From Psococerastis gibbosa (lineage: Eukaryota > Arthropoda > Insecta > Psocodea > Psocidae): 64,000 nucleotides of DNA. The position numbers and the translations under genes were made by a program. Shown here piece after piece: positions 1 to 11,345 of this stretch. The notes below the pieces were generated by a model. It did no database searches, was not told the DNA's origin, and saw only the letters and a list, made by a program, of their open reading frames with translations. The DNA is taken from assembly GCA_963971405.1 (NCBI GenBank), contig OZ020491.1, positions 12,146,855-12,210,854 of the forward strand, given 5' to 3'. Within the stretch, counting starts at the first letter, position 1; each line of letters opens with the position of its first letter.

Positions 1-154
1 TTGAATGCAACCATTCATTCTCTTGTATTCCAATAATTTATTAATTTGAATTTCCTGCGCATATTTTAACACCGTCACGTGACACGTTACTTATGTGGTA
101 TTCAAAAATAAACCCCGGTATTATTTTAATCCCAAATCACCGTAATAGGGCTAC
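1..154. mobile_element. CAG-family MITE, right part, cut by window edge
   Basis: The end (AATCCCAAATCACCGTAATA then GGGCTACAG) matches the right ends of the copies at 10680-11062 and 29617-29975, including an internal stretch CACCGTCACGTGACAC also seen in the latter. The left end lies outside the window. No transposase is encoded. Confidence 0.7.
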
Positions 155-160
155 AGGAAT

Positions 161-860
161 CTGTCACTTCCTACTTTAATATCCTTGCTTGTGGTTCTCC
201 TTAAATAAGGGCCGGATAATGTCTTCGCCTATACAGCTGCTTGCTCACCCATGGAGGTTGGCTAGGTTCGAGGAAGGCTGGAACCCGTGTTTTAGAGGTC
301 CGATGACCACCATCACGAGCATGACTTTCATTTCAAGGCTATTTTGTCGAGATAAGCCATTTTTCACATTATTGTGCCGACTTGTTAACATGATAAGGCA
401 CCCTGCAACGTGCTCCTTTTCAGGTGATGCTACAGTGTTGCATAGCATTGTTTTAACTACCTATTTCGTAAAATTAATTAAAAAAGTCCCAGTACTTATT
501 TTCGATATTTGTAGTTTCAAGCATATGCTAGTCGGATTATATGAACGCATTTAATCAGCATATTCAGTAGTCCTAGCCATAGCTTTGCCCAGGGTCCGGC
601 CGGATCGCCCTGAAATAACTTTTTTATGTAAACCTGTATTGTATGAAGAATGTGAATAAATTTATTTGAGTTGCAACACTGGATAGAATGGACTTTCATT
701 TATAAATTACCGCCCCCCTAAATCAAAACCTGGGCACAGCCTTTGTCCGATGGGCCGATTAGAACATAACTTCATGATCAAATGATATTTGATTTTCTTT
801 GACTGATTTATTAAATGCTCTTAAAATTTGAATTCATGCTACATTTTAAATAATTAAATG
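161..860. other. No recognised gene
   Basis: An open frame of 121 codons at 189-554 (+) has no recognisable domain and overlaps an equally open antisense frame, so it is probably chance. No repeat family of this window was recognised here. Confidence 0.5.
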
Positions 861-1180
861 AAAGAACCGGTCCGAGTTTACACGAACATGCTTTCCAATT
901 TATCAACATTAGTAGATAGAGAATATGAGTAATTTCATGGTAAATAATTTTCCAGTGGTTAAAACTTCCGATATCTCGGGGGGGGGGGGACGTCACTGGA
1001 AGTGAGATAAATTCTAGATAGGTCAGACCAACACATTAATTACCACACAGCAATAATTGCAGGGCACGCAATGCATTTGAGCGTGAATTTTCTATCATTT
1101 TTTCAAAAAATATTTTTTTTGTGCAAAACCAAATAGTTTTTTGGGAAAGCAACCTGTCCGGTTTCGTCACTCATTTTGTA
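861..1180 (+). repeat. X repeat, 5' part
   Basis: Begins AAAGAACCGGTCCGAG, runs through the G tract at about 979-989 and the conserved TCTAGATAGGTCAGACCAA, and stops after the CCTGTCCGGTTTCGT segment where longer copies (8330-9142, 34981-35815) continue. A 3'-truncated copy of an unclassified interspersed repeat. Confidence 0.8.
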
Positions 1181-1284
1181 ATTTCGGTTAAATAATGATG
1201 AGGAGGCTGCCACTTCAACCTAGGTAAATATAAAATTGGTAACAAATGCATCCATTGTGCCTGAGCTTGGATAATGAAGTGCAG

Positions 1285-1708
1285 CCTATTTTTTGGCGAA
1301 CTCATAACAACCTATATTACACATGACAAAAGAAAACTAGAAGCCTTTGAGTTGTGGTGCTACAGAAGAATTTTGAAAATCCCATGGAGAGACCACATAA
1401 CCAACGAAGAAGTGCTCCATAGAATAAACGGAAAAAGAGCTGTTATGGCCACCATTTGAACAAGAAGAGGCAAATGGAAGGGGCATATTCTGAGACAGGA
1501 AGGGCTCCTCAAGAACATCATTGAGGGCATGGTTGAAGGCACCAACTCAAGAGGACGACAGAGGAGTACCTAGAGGATGTCATGAAGGAACAAGGGAGAG
1601 ACACCTATAAAGGACTGAAAAGGACCGCACAAAACAAACAAGAGCGGAGGAGAAGAACACAATATTCGCTGCAAACCAATCCATAGATTGCAACTCGAAA
1701 AGAAGATA
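1285..1708 (+). pseudogene. L-A LINE relic: C-terminus of non-LTR reverse transcriptase
   Basis: The plus strand encodes a stretch with KLEAFELWCYRRILKIPW followed by a decayed HITNEEVLHRI segment. This is the hallmark region downstream of the reverse-transcriptase domain in a large group of arthropod non-LTR elements often annotated as RTE-like. A stop codon follows near 1456, and the rest (GHILRQEGLL, IIEGMVEG) continues in the same frame with further stops and shifts. The 3' end reads GATTGCAACTCGAAAAGAAG, like the 3' end of the other L-A copies at 31395-31790 and 44936-45183. It is a dead, 5'-truncated retrotransposon copy and makes no working protein. Clade assignment is tentative because the catalytic RT part is absent. 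Confidence 0.8.
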
Positions 1709-2415
1709 CATTATTGTTTTCTTTTTTTATCAGTCGTCGGAAAAATTGCATCGCCGGTAATTTTTTTCACTCGACCTGTCAGTCACAGTCACAGGCCCTG
1801 ACCCCACACTTGGGCGCCGGACCATTGGCCCGCCCTGTCTGCGGCCTTGACTGTATACTACAAGTAGCCTGTTTAAAATATTTGGAAGCAACCTGCTTTT
1901 TTTTTAACTTCCCCTCGTTATTTCCCTATCTTCATCAAATCCAACACCAGATACCATGAAGTCCAAAGTCAGTTCCATCTAGTGATCACTGTAAAACTGG
2001 ATTTTAATGGAAACCACCGGAAAGAAGACAAACACTCGGTCAAGGTTAAGTGGCATCCGGTTAAGAATAGAGTACGAGAAAATTGTTAAGTTGGTAGCCT
2101 GTGAAATCACACGAACTCGTACAATTTACATGGTTGGCTACGAGCTACCTAATAACACACCATCAACCATACTGCTTTGCTCAAGAACAACAATTATGTG
2201 GCGTCTTCAGGTGCAATTATTTGATCGTAGCCGCAATTGCTAAATACCTGGAACGCTTTATTGTTCTGCTCCGTCTCTACATTGTGGTTATCGTTTGATT
2301 AAATTGATTGTTCACTGCGTCTTAGGGCCCATTTATACAAAGGGATTTATTGAGCGCCAACAAAAATAACTTTATACTGTATGTACTCTTCATCATTAGT
2401 ATAGATACCTCGCAC
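1709..2415. other. No recognised gene
   Basis: Open frames of 60-81 codons at 1714-1959, 2007-2243 and 2101-2298 overlap one another in different frames and show no known domain. Confidence 0.5.
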
Positions 2416-2421
2416 ACCTTA

Positions 2422-2804
2422 GGTGCCCATTCCATTGACCGGCTAGGGCTATTTCCAACAACGGTGACGTGGTAGCAGACATTCAAGACTTAGGTGGCGT
2501 CTCCATAGACCTCGCATTGCAGAATTGACGGAAATGTTTAATTTCCTCTATGCCATAGTTAAAATTGATCAATGATCGTACAGTAAATTTACAAACAAAC
2601 AAACTAAAATTAAATATGGCTTCATGGGATATGTTAATTACAAACATTTTAATAGATTTCTATAAAAAGAAAAACAAACATTTCCGTCAATGTCATTTGC
2701 AATCTGCAATGCGAGGTCGTTGGAAACGCTACCTAAGTCTTGAATGTCTGCTACCACGTCACCGTTGTTGGAAATAGCCCTAGCCGGTCAATGGAATGGG
2801 CGCC
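2422..2804. mobile_element. PH-long MITE copy 1 (PIF/Harbinger-like)
   Basis: The element is a near-palindrome. It starts GGTGCCCATTCC, ends GGAATGGGCGCC, and is flanked directly by TTA on both sides (2419-2421 and 2805-2807). Arms contain CCGGCTAGGGCTATTT and its complement, then a second internal module. A 3-bp TWA target duplication with GG-starting inverted ends is typical of PIF/Harbinger; no transposase is present, so it is non-autonomous. Confidence 0.88.
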
Positions 2805-2893
2805 TTAGGTTAAGGGGACCTACAATATCTGTAAAAATGTTTAAAAAAAATACAGGAATTATTATTATTATTATGATTATTATTATTAAAATA

Positions 2894-3340
2894 TGGAGTA
2901 CCTACGCCCTAGTTGAATCCATAGTAAGCTACGGTATAACAGTATACTTCAAAGATAGAAACACATACACCTACAAACTAGAAATGATACAAAAGCGTAT
3001 AATAAAAAACATGTTATCAAATAAAATCAACAAGAAATACAAACAATACGAAGAAAAATTCAAACATGCTAACATTCTGCCAATAACGAAACTATTCAAG
3101 TATAAATTAATAAGAGATAACTATTCTAAAAAAGAATACCAAATAGATGATAAAGGGAAGTACAATACAAGAAACCCAAAAAAGCTTAAGTTTGAGATAA
3201 CATATAACAAATACGGAGAGAGATTAAACAAAGTACTTATACCAAAGATATTTAATGAACTTCCTCCACAAATGAAAACATTTAAACAGATGGGTGAGTT
3301 AAACGCGGGTATAAAAAGATGGCTGGTCAATGGGAGTTAA
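2894..3340 (+). pseudogene. L-D LINE relic: reverse-transcriptase C-terminal part
   Basis: From about 2894 the frame encodes STYALVESIVSYGITVYF, then LEMIQKRIIKNML and ILPITKLFKYKLI, ending with LPPQMKTFKQM and a stop at 3340. This order is the thumb and C-terminal part of the reverse transcriptase of many CR1/Jockey/R1-type LINEs, in which the piece after the catalytic domain reads as YxLVES..YG..., an LQxR-like helix and LP..KLxxYK. About 149 codons are open without a stop, but the fingers, palm and endonuclease are missing, so the copy is 5'-truncated and cannot move itself. The upstream edge is an ATT-rich microsatellite at 2859-2890 just after PH-long 1. The open frame can be extended upstream to 2744, but that part is MITE and simple repeat and is not coding. 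Confidence 0.72.
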
Positions 3341-3840
3341 TAATAATAATAATAAAAACTGACATTAAAATAACAAGTTGAAATAAAATTAAAATAAAAA
3401 TAAAATAAACATTATAAATAAATAACAAAAATAAATGATTAAGCCTTGTTTAGCAGCACAGTATGAGTCTTTTGTCCCAAATAAGCGCTAGCTTGGGGAT
3501 GCGGGATGGTATTATTATGTATTGTATTTTTGTAATGTATCCAGGGAATACTGAACAAGGAAAAGAAAGAAAGAAAGAAAGAAATGAGAAATTGTCAATG
3601 GGAGGTAATAATAATAAGAATAGAATATTAATATAACAAGAAAAAATAAAATAAACTTTATAAATAAATAACAAAAAATAATACGATTATGCCTTGTTTA
3701 GCAGCACTGTATAAGCCCTTTGTCCAAATCAAGCGCTAGCTTTGGGACGCGGGATGGTATTATTATATAAGTTATTGTATTTTGTAAATATATGCTCTTT
3801 GTTCAGGGAATACTGGAGAAGGAAAAGATAGAAGATTATT
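3326..3840 (+). repeat. Tandemly duplicated 3' UTR of the L-D LINE
   Basis: The segment starting GTCAATGGGAG occurs at 3326 and again at 3594, a period of 268 bp. Both copies carry GCCTTGTTTAGCAGCAC, AAGCGCTAGCTT and GATGGTATTATTAT and end near a GGAATACTG..AAGGAAAAGA motif. The first copy ends in a GAAA microsatellite (about 3561-3582). Confidence 0.8.
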
Positions 3841-4960
3841 ATTATATTATGTACTATCATTATCAGGCGCCATTTTACCCATTAAGCGATTTGCCAGCGA
3901 CAAAAGCATTAAGCTTGCTGCTTTTATTAACATAGCTTATGTTATTGTAGCTCTAATAATCACTACCCATGCGGGAATGGGCTCTAAGAAATATACGAAG
4001 GTTAATAAGGGTTCAATTTCAAAATCGAAAACAACGTTATAGAATTTCCCAAAATAAACATCTCTAACAAAACAGCCATGTGACGGTCTCCTTATTCCTT
4101 ATTACGGTATTCCTTATAAGTGTACTGTATACAGTATTTACTTTGTAAGCAAAAACATGATTATACAGTATATATTTTCAGTTTGCAAGTCGCTAACACT
4201 TCCTTGTTAAAAATATAAAATTTGTATGTTTACCTTCCAGCAAGCTGGGGAAACAGGCGAAAATACGGTTGCTTTAATTGAAGGTGATTGATCAACAACT
4301 TAAGCCCCTGGATATATTTTAGCTGCTGTTCTTGTTTGCATAGTTGCATAGAAATAATATTGGTAGTATATATGCGTAGTAATTTAATCAATAATTCCGT
4401 GTGTTTCTAATTTCCCAAAATTCACCAAATTGAAATTACCGCAATACTGAACAATTGCAATTGCAATTTGTAATTTCACATTTTCACTATTGCCAGCCAT
4501 TTCATATAATTTTTCCATCGTACCCTAATACCCAACCCAGATCTTTGCCACCCCTGAATTACCCCAAACCTACTATTTTATATTTTATTTAATACAAAAT
4601 TCATAACGGTTTGGAATATCCAATTAGTGGAGGACTATTACAGTACCTATATAATATGCACCATACTATACCTGCAATGAATTTTAAACTATTGGTGTTA
4701 TGATTTTTCCATGAACCTGATAATTTGGTAAATTTCTATCCCCTTACCAGTTTCCCGGAAACATCACTGCACCGAAATTAAAAAAAATCCTTATATGTAG
4801 GCCCTACTATTAAATATTCCTCCGTTATTTGATAGTTCAAATCTTTATAAATTACGTATTAAACGAAGTAAAAAATGTAAACTAACATATTATAGCCTAA
4901 ACCATGGGTACAATGAATAAAATATACATGTAATATAATTTCTTCGGTGAGCTTCCTCTT

Positions 4961-4993
<33 letters not shown>

Positions 4994-5700
4994 CTAATGC
5001 ACAGCAAGAATTATTTTGGGAAAGAATAGCTCTACGGTATTCAATTACAGTAATGATACGACCAGTTGCGGAGCGTGGGATAATTACGAGTGTAATGCTT
5101 GCAAATATTTATTTAAGTTAAAAAAAAATATATATACGCATCATTTTATATATAGCATATATAGCATGTCCTATCTTCTTAAAAAGTAAAAATTTGAAAA
5201 CAAAAAAGAAAGCATTTGAATTCTGACGAGATTCTTAATTTTCTTAGACTGCATTGATAACAATTAACATTATGCTCATACAATCTTATTTGCTTGCGGC
5301 ATCCTATAGATTTCAACGAAGCTCTTAATACATTCTAAGGATTTGTTGAGTGTAATGCGGCATTGCACGCCTTATTACATGCACGCTCCTCCACTGCGAA
5401 ACATAACATTTCAAATAACGAAGAGAAACCCCTCTGATGAGATTCGTTCATTTACCAACATTACACAAAGACGACATTTCTGTAAATTGTGAAAACGAAA
5501 ACAAGACGCAATATCATGCTTAATACAGTTTTCCCATTAACTAAACCCATGAAATTTTATCCCTCCCCACTTAAATTGAATTCCCCTTTTCGAGAGAAAG
5601 ACGCGTTTAATCAAGATAGCACAATGATTTCCTTGTATCGCATAAAGTTTTAGGATCGTCGAGAACTAGAACGAGAAGTAGAATTTGATGTGATACACGA
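3841..5700. other. AT-rich intergenic DNA; poly(A) run at about 4968-4993
   Basis: No open frame or domain was recognised. A run of about 25 A residues ends near 4993 and could be a retroposon tail, but no source sequence or target duplication was identified upstream. Confidence 0.5.
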
Positions 5701-5709
5701 GGCATTTAT

Positions 5710-6290
5710 GAGCCTGTTTCAGCGCTCCCAAGATTACAGCTCTGTACTGCTCTTCACTATCTTCCAGTAAGAATTTTTTATTTTTTTCTTATTTTTTCCT
5801 GCTTTTACAACCGCTTACTTTTCTACTGGAGTCCAGAAAAAAAAAACCACTTTGCCTTACCCAACGCCCGCTCTTGGTATTTCAGCCGGCCAGGCTATTG
5901 TCATTTGGAAATAAGTAATTTCTTAAAAAAACCACTATATTTTAGAGTTATGTCAGTATTTTTTCTGGATTTTCAACGCTGACGAAGCTGGTTCCTTCAC
6001 ATCTGAGCCTGTTTCAGCGCTCCCAAGATCACAGCTGTGTACTGCTCTTCACTATCTTCAGTAGGAATTATTTTTCTCTTATTTTTGCATGCTTTTACAA
6101 CCGCTTACTTTTCTACTGGAGTCCAGAAGAAAAAACACTTTACCTTATCCAACGCCCGCTCTTGGTATTTCAGCCGGCCCGGTTATTATCATTTGGAAAT
6201 AAGTAATTTCTTAAAAAACCATTATATTTTAGAGGTGATTTTTCAGACTTTTCGTGAGACGCTGACGTGGCTGCTGGTTCCTTCACATCT
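5710..6290. repeat. Direct tandem duplication, about 290-bp unit
   Basis: GAGCCTGTTTCAGCGCTCCC begins units at 5710 and 6005. Both units share CTGCTCTTCACTATCTT, TTTTACAACCGCTTACTTTT, CAACGCCCGCTCTTGGTATT and end TCCTTCACATCT. They differ by scattered substitutions and small indels. The second unit opens a 119-codon frame (6037-6396) through unique sequence; it is not recognised as a protein. Confidence 0.85.
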
Positions 6291-6414
6291 CCCGAAACAG
6301 AATAAAACGGCAATCGAGTGGATAAACCAGCCTCCATTCTACAAGCTGGCTGATTTCCTCGAAAAAATTCAACATGCTATTCACACCCAAGTCTAGTCAG
6401 ATTAATCAAGTGCT

Positions 6415-6510
6415 TAAGGTATTCAGTTATTGCTTATGTGTTATTGCGTTATTGCAGTAAGTTATTCTTCAGTTATTGCTTATGTGTTATTGCAATTATT
6501 CTTCAGTTAT
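6415..6510. repeat. Short tandem repeat, TTCAGTTATTGCTTATG unit
   Basis: Two full and one partial copies of a unit reading TTCAGTTATTGCTTATGTG plus TTATTGC follow one another. Confidence 0.7.
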
Positions 6511-6617
6511 TCTCGTAATCCTACTGTGCAATATAAATATTTCCCATGCATAAAAATATGGCATAAAAATACGGTATTGAAAAGTAGAGGTACCAGTTCA
6601 TTATCGTAGCTGCCTTA

Positions 6618-6885
6618 GGCGGGTATTCCACCGGCGATTTTACTTCAAATTTGATTTTGTCATTGACATTTGTTTTGTTTTGTTTTAAGGAGACTATTAT
6701 GTAGATACTTAACTTATCTATTATAAATTAAGTTATAATATGATAGAGACTTGTTAATGATGTCTGCTACCATATTATAACTTAATTTATAATAGACAAG
6801 TATCTACAAAATAGTCTCCTTAAAACAAAACAAACGTCAATGACAAAATCAAATTTGAAGTAAAATCGCCGGTGGAATACACGCC
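6618..6885. mobile_element. PH-short MITE copy (palindromic)
   Basis: Starts GGCGGGTATTCCACCGGCGA and ends with its near-complement, GGAATACACGCC. Long arms (AAGGAGACTATT, TATTATAACTTAATTTATAA) pair across a central loop around 6750-6770. Flanks are TTA on the left and TAA on the right, so a direct 3-bp duplication is not preserved here. Confidence 0.8.
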
Positions 6886-6888
6886 TAA

Positions 6889-7730
6889 CATAATACTAAC
6901 GGGAGATATTGCAGGTAGTAGTCTTCATTTGGTTGCCATAACCCTACAGATGGTAGGCTACCGATTATTAATTGTACTGTAATATGTTTTGCGCCATGAA
7001 AAGAGCTGAACTGTATGTTATCAACCACATATCAGATACTATCAGACTCAATAAGAGCTTATTAACAATGTGGCAGCTTGCCGATGCCATAAAAACTCTA
7101 AATCGTATAATTATGATGTAAATTGCAGCGTAATGTGAAGTATTTGAGCCAATCTACAAAAAATACCGCGGGCTAAACATACAAGATCCATATCTAGTCA
7201 TATCATCATAACTGACTGATTGGGTTAATATGCCGCTTTGTAGTCAAATGGTAGCCAATCCAGTGACATTTGGTACATATTTCGTTATGCAATATGTATA
7301 GCGGCAATGAACTCATTTCACGCTGAAAACACTACTCACAAGGTTGACATTCGTAATCCCTAGACATACTACCAATATGCTTCGTTTACACACCAAGCTC
7401 CCGAATCAGGCTCACTGCCAAGGACTGTAGACCTGGACAAAGTTCAAAATTATTGATTGACTAGACGACTTTTCCTGAATTTTAGTTGATTATGAATAAA
7501 GGTAAACAGGGCCACCTCATTTAACTGGAGTGCGTCTACACTAAGCCTTGAACAGGCATTGAGTCACCATCAAAATGGACAGCTATCGGATACATATCAA
7601 TTTAGACTTTACGTCAAAACCTCATATTTTGATTGGGTGGACCCATCATTTGAAGGATCCCAATGGGTGGACCTCTGAGTGACTTATATAAATATTAATA
7701 TAAATTAATCGAGGTAACACCGGTTACAAT
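6889..7730. other. No recognised gene
   Basis: No open frame of note and no member of the repeat families was recognised. The stretch before 7735 may belong to an extended Z repeat, but this was not shown. Confidence 0.4.
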
Positions 7731-7734
7731 ATCA

Positions 7735-8275
7735 ATGGTAAGCATGTCTCAGTCAGCCCAATAGCTCGTGTGGGTTGACATCGAGAAGTGAACCAGTTTG
7801 ACAATGGCTAGAAATTCATTCGGAAACAATACCGATAACGTCCTAAAGACCTAAGGCGCCCATTCCACCGACCGGCTAGGGCTATTTACACAAACGGTGA
7901 CGTGGTAGCAGACATCCAAGACTTACGCGGGGTTTCCACCGACCTCGCATTGCAGAATTGACGGAAATGTTTTTTTCCTCTATGCCATAGTTAAAATTGA
8001 TCAATGATCACATAGTAAAATCACAAACAAACAAACTAAAATTAAAAAATGGCGTCATGGGATATGTTAAGTACAAACCTTTTAATAGATTTCTATAAAA
8101 AGAAAAATTCTAATTTCCGTCAATGTCATTTGCATTCTGCAATGCGAGGTCGGTGGAAACGCCACCTAAGTCTTGAATGTCTGCTACCACGTCACCGTTT
8201 TTGTAAATAGCCCTAGCCGGTCGGTGGAATGGGCGCCTTATTGAAGGGGTCTTTGGCATGGCGAGGTTCAATGGA
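7735..8275 (-). repeat. Z repeat, interrupted by PH-long copy 2
   Basis: Read on the minus strand, the parts outside 7855-8237 give a GTCCATTGAAC start, then TATTGTTTCCGAATGAATTT, GCCATTGTCAAACTGGTT and TCGATGTCAACCCACAC, in the same order as Z copies at 11176-11345 and 44385-44600. The repeat class is unknown. Confidence 0.7.
7855..8237. mobile_element. PH-long MITE copy 2
   Basis: Begins GGCGCCCATTCCACCGACCG and ends in the complement CGGTGGAATGGGCGCC. Left flank is TAA, right flank TTA, so one base of the expected 3-bp duplication has probably changed. The centre has TTGATCAATGATCA and an AATGGCGTCATGGGATATG segment shared by all PH-long copies. It sits inside a Z repeat. Confidence 0.85.
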
Positions 8276-8329
8276 CCAAATACTACAGTAGACCAAAGCC
8301 CCTAGAAAGCCCACCAATAAAATAATAAT

Positions 8330-9142
8330 AAGAACCGGTCCGAGTTTACTCGAACATGCTTTCCAATTTATCAATTAGTAGGACGAGAAAATGATTAATT
8401 TCAAGGTAAATAATTTTCCTATGGTTAAATTTCGGGTGTCACGTCCACCTGACGTTACGGTGCATAAATTCTAGATAGGACAGACCAACACATTACCACA
8501 CAGCAATAATGGCAGGGCACGCAATGCATTTGAGCGTGAACTTGCTTTCATTTTTTCAAAAAAATTTTTTTTACACAAAACCAAATAGGTTTCGTTACTC
8601 AATAATTTTAACACCTAAGACATGCCTGAAGGTAGAAATCATCGATAGAAAGGTTTCGCAGAAATATTAATTTTTAGTCATTTTTCATTAAAATTAAGTT
8701 ATTTTTATTTTTTACCCCCAGAAGCAAACTATCAAGGGGCAAGCGACCCCCCCCCCCCCCGCATTTTATCAACATTAATAGCGACTAGAATATATGTGAA
8801 TTTAAAAGAAATCGTTGGAGCCGTTTTTGAGAAATAATTTTTTTAGACGTTTTTTTGGAGTTTTTTGAGAATAAAACCCCCCCAAATTGAGTTAGCCCAA
8901 AATAAAAAAAAATGGTCCCGAGGTATGATTTTTGTGAACTTACATGCTCAATTTCACCCTAATCCACCGAGTAGTTGGTCCGGAAATCGATGAACAGACA
9001 GACAGACAGACAGACAGACATTTCGTAAAAACCACTTTTTTGGGTTCCTGGGACCTCAAAACGTGTAAATCCGTTGAAATCTCGGAATCGAACATTTCGA
9101 CCATCACAAAGCTTTCCTTATACTACGTATAAATTGGAAAGC
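8330..9142 (+). repeat. X repeat, near full length
   Basis: Starts AGAACCGGTCCGAGTTTACT and ends TATAAATTGGAAAGC. It contains a long C tract near 8748-8760, then a CAGA microsatellite at 8993-9020, TTTCGTAAAAACCAC and a terminal hairpin made by GCTTTCC and GGAAAGC. With 34981-35815 it defines a unit of about 0.8 kb. No coding capacity is seen. It could be a non-autonomous DNA element or a satellite-derived repeat. Confidence 0.85.
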
Positions 9143-10155
9143 AATAATAGTACAATTCCTGAACGCACTCTATTCTGTTATAGAAATCTGTTGAGTTTAA
9201 TTTACGTACAAATTCGCAGATGGCAAACTACATAGGCTAATATGTGTACTAATGCTTGCCTCAAGAACGGTTCAAATTGACTGGAAGAGCGGAAGACGAG
9301 GCGACCATGTGGAAGGCATAGCAAGCTGAAACGCGACAACTGGCAAAAAATGTGCATTCGACTCATTTAGTACGAAAAAAGGGGGAAAGTTTTCCAGGAG
9401 TTTCAAAAATGGCTGATTTACTAGATTTTTACGTGGTCTTTTTGACTTTCTTCTCTACAATCTTGCATCTTTGCCGCCTGCCCACCCCCCCCCCCCAACC
9501 TTGGGAAAACCACAGAATTTTCCGTTTCATCAGAGTTATTTTAAGGTTTCTCTGAAACTATTCACCATTGGCGAGGTGATGAATGAAGCCAGATAATGTA
9601 GCTTGGCCAAAACTTTCTTCCCCGATTTAAAGGAAATGTACCACCTCGTACGTAGGTTCACGTCTTATGATTACATTCAGTCCTCGTCAATTAATAATTC
9701 TTGAGATTTAATGATCTTTCTGAATCAAAAGTGTCGACACTACAATTAAGATAACAAAAGAGACGTTGATCTTTAAAATAAAAATAAAAGCAAGACTCAA
9801 GAAATCAAAAACAGGGAAAGATTGAGTGCTGAAAGGTGTATAAAATACGGAACCCAAGCAATTAATAACGAGGAGGTTTTTCATGGTTCGAAACCTTTTG
9901 AGTAACGTCGACGAAGCGTTCTGTGATAAGTTTTAATCACACCGTATTCAGTCAGGGAAAAACGAAAAATCTTTGCTGACAGTCGATAATTAAAGAAAAC
10001 ACGAGAGTTGAGTGTGTAGGAGGAGAGACGATATTTTTCGAAGAAACACAGCGATAAAACGTGCTAGAATGACGACTCCCCGATCTAATACAAACAGTAC
10101 TATACAAAAGGCAGTTGCGGTGTCACTAGACCATCACTGTATACTTTTTCTTTCC
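9143..10155. other. No recognised gene; small C tract
   Basis: Only short frames occur (67 codons at 9352, 74 codons at 10012), neither recognised. A C tract lies near 9485-9494. Sequence near 10035-10075 (GAAACACAGCGATAAAACG) resembles a stretch near 37335-37360, so a diffuse repeat may be present. Confidence 0.4.
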
Positions 10156-10350
10156 AGCATTTCTGCTTTTAAGCAACCCTGTCAGCCTGGCGGGGGGAGG
10201 GAGACTCCTTCACCTCGGGGAGAAGGGAGTGAATGATAGAGTGGACCTCCTGATTATAGTGGATTCCGAGCCACTTGGGGAACATAGTAAAGTCATATTA
10301 TTAATTCGGAGGTGACCAGGACTCGACATCAAGCACGTAGACTGACAGGT
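10156..10350 (+). repeat. Y repeat
   Basis: Shares AGCAACCCTGTCAGCCTGGC, CCTCCTGATTATAG, CCACTTGGGGAACAT and GGAGGTGACCAGGACTCGAC with 36932-37168 and, in part, with 46690-46800 on the other strand. Class unknown. It may be a relic of a coding element, but no domain was recognised. Confidence 0.7.
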
Positions 10351-10367
10351 CTGGACTGGTTGTAACA

Positions 10368-10413
10368 TGAACAATATACGGTTGTATTATAATGTACACT
10401 TGTATATTGTTCA
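10368..10413. repeat. Hairpin, 13-bp arms
   Basis: TGAACAATATAC at the left pairs with GTATATTGTTCA at the right around a short loop. Confidence 0.7.
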
Positions 10414-10423
10414 TCTATTTAAA

Positions 10424-10495
10424 CAGTTATTCCACCTACGTCAATAGTCAATAATAAATGTGGTATTGACTATTGACGTAGGTGGAATAAGCGCC
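10424..10495. mobile_element. PH-short MITE, minimal 70-bp hairpin
   Basis: TTATTCCACCTACGTCAATA pairs with its complement ending GGTGGAATAAGCGCC. The right flank is TTA. The first bases on the left (expected GGCGC) are altered, so the left target copy cannot be read. It is the smallest PH copy in the window and consists almost only of its ends. Confidence 0.7.
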
Positions 10496-10679
10496 TTAAA
10501 AAGAGTTAAGAATACAAATTTACCTGAGACTTCATTTCTTCTTCGCAATAAGGCTTACCTAAAAATAAAGCTAAGTATTAGTATGAACTCCTAATTAGTA
10601 ACCAGAAATCCTGAGAGCAGGGGGGGGGGAATGACGTCATTTGTCTTTGTATCTACTATAGTCAAACTACGCTCACAGC

Positions 10680-11062
10680 CAGCAGCCCGATCATGGTGAT
10701 ATGGGATTATTATAGTACCGGGCTTTTATGATAACCGGGTTTTATTTTTTAATGCCGCAGTAGCAAGGTGTCACGTGATGTTGTTTTTAAAATATGCGTG
10801 GGAAATTCAAATTAATAAGTTATATGAATAATAGAGAAGAGTTGCATTGTTTAAAAATTGAAGGAAATAATAAACATTAAGGTAGAATTTTGAAATATAA
10901 TAATAATATTATTTAAATTAATGTGTTAACATCTAAGGGAGAAAAAAAAATGAAAACTCACCTAAAGTATTAATTTATCAATTTGAATTTCCTCGTTTGT
11001 TTAAAACAATTGAATAAGCCCCGGTATTATAATAATCCAAAATCACCATGATCGGGCTGCTG
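10680..11062. mobile_element. CAG-family MITE, about 380 bp
   Basis: Ends are CAGCAGCCCGATCATGGTGA and a matching complement closing CGGGCTGCTG. Subterminal sequence is GGGATTATTATAGTACC on the left and GGTATTATAATAATCC on the right. A poorly conserved, AT-rich middle shows no coding capacity. No clear target duplication was found, so the superfamily is open. Confidence 0.82.
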
Positions 11063-11175
11063 AAACATCAATCAATGTAAGTTGACAGAGGCATACTGTG
11101 CAAGTGTTACGCGACGACCTTTCTTATGATTGATGGGCTTTTTATGCTGGGCGTAGGCGTACATGTAGTGTGGAC

Positions 11176-11345
11176 CATTGAATCCTGCCAACGACCCCAT
11201 CGGTTTTCGGACATTATTGGTATTGTTTCCGAATTAATTTCTAACCATTGGCAAACTGGTTCATTCCTCGATGTCAACCCACACCGACTGCAAGTGTCAA
11301 GGAACAAGCTCATACATGCTTAACATTTGAACAGGCATTAGCTCA
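11176..11345 (+). repeat. Z repeat
   Basis: Contains CCAACGACCCCAT, TTCGGACATTATTGGTATTG, AACCATTGGCAAACTGGTT and CGATGTCAACCCACACCGAC in the family order. It may extend upstream to about 11107. Confidence 0.75.

Noticed and set aside
189..554. 121-codon open frame as a gene
   Set aside because: No domain, an overlapping antisense frame is also open, no codon or splice support.
2744..2893. Upstream start of the 198-codon frame at 2744-3340
   Set aside because: This part translates MITE arm and an ATT microsatellite; only the part from about 2894 resembles reverse transcriptase.
4968..4993. Poly(A) as proof of a processed pseudogene
   Set aside because: No coding remnant or target duplication was found next to it.
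8330..9142. X repeat as a Helitron
   Set aside because: It has a 3' hairpin, but the bases after the hairpin are not CTRR and differ among copies; no 5' TC start is evident.
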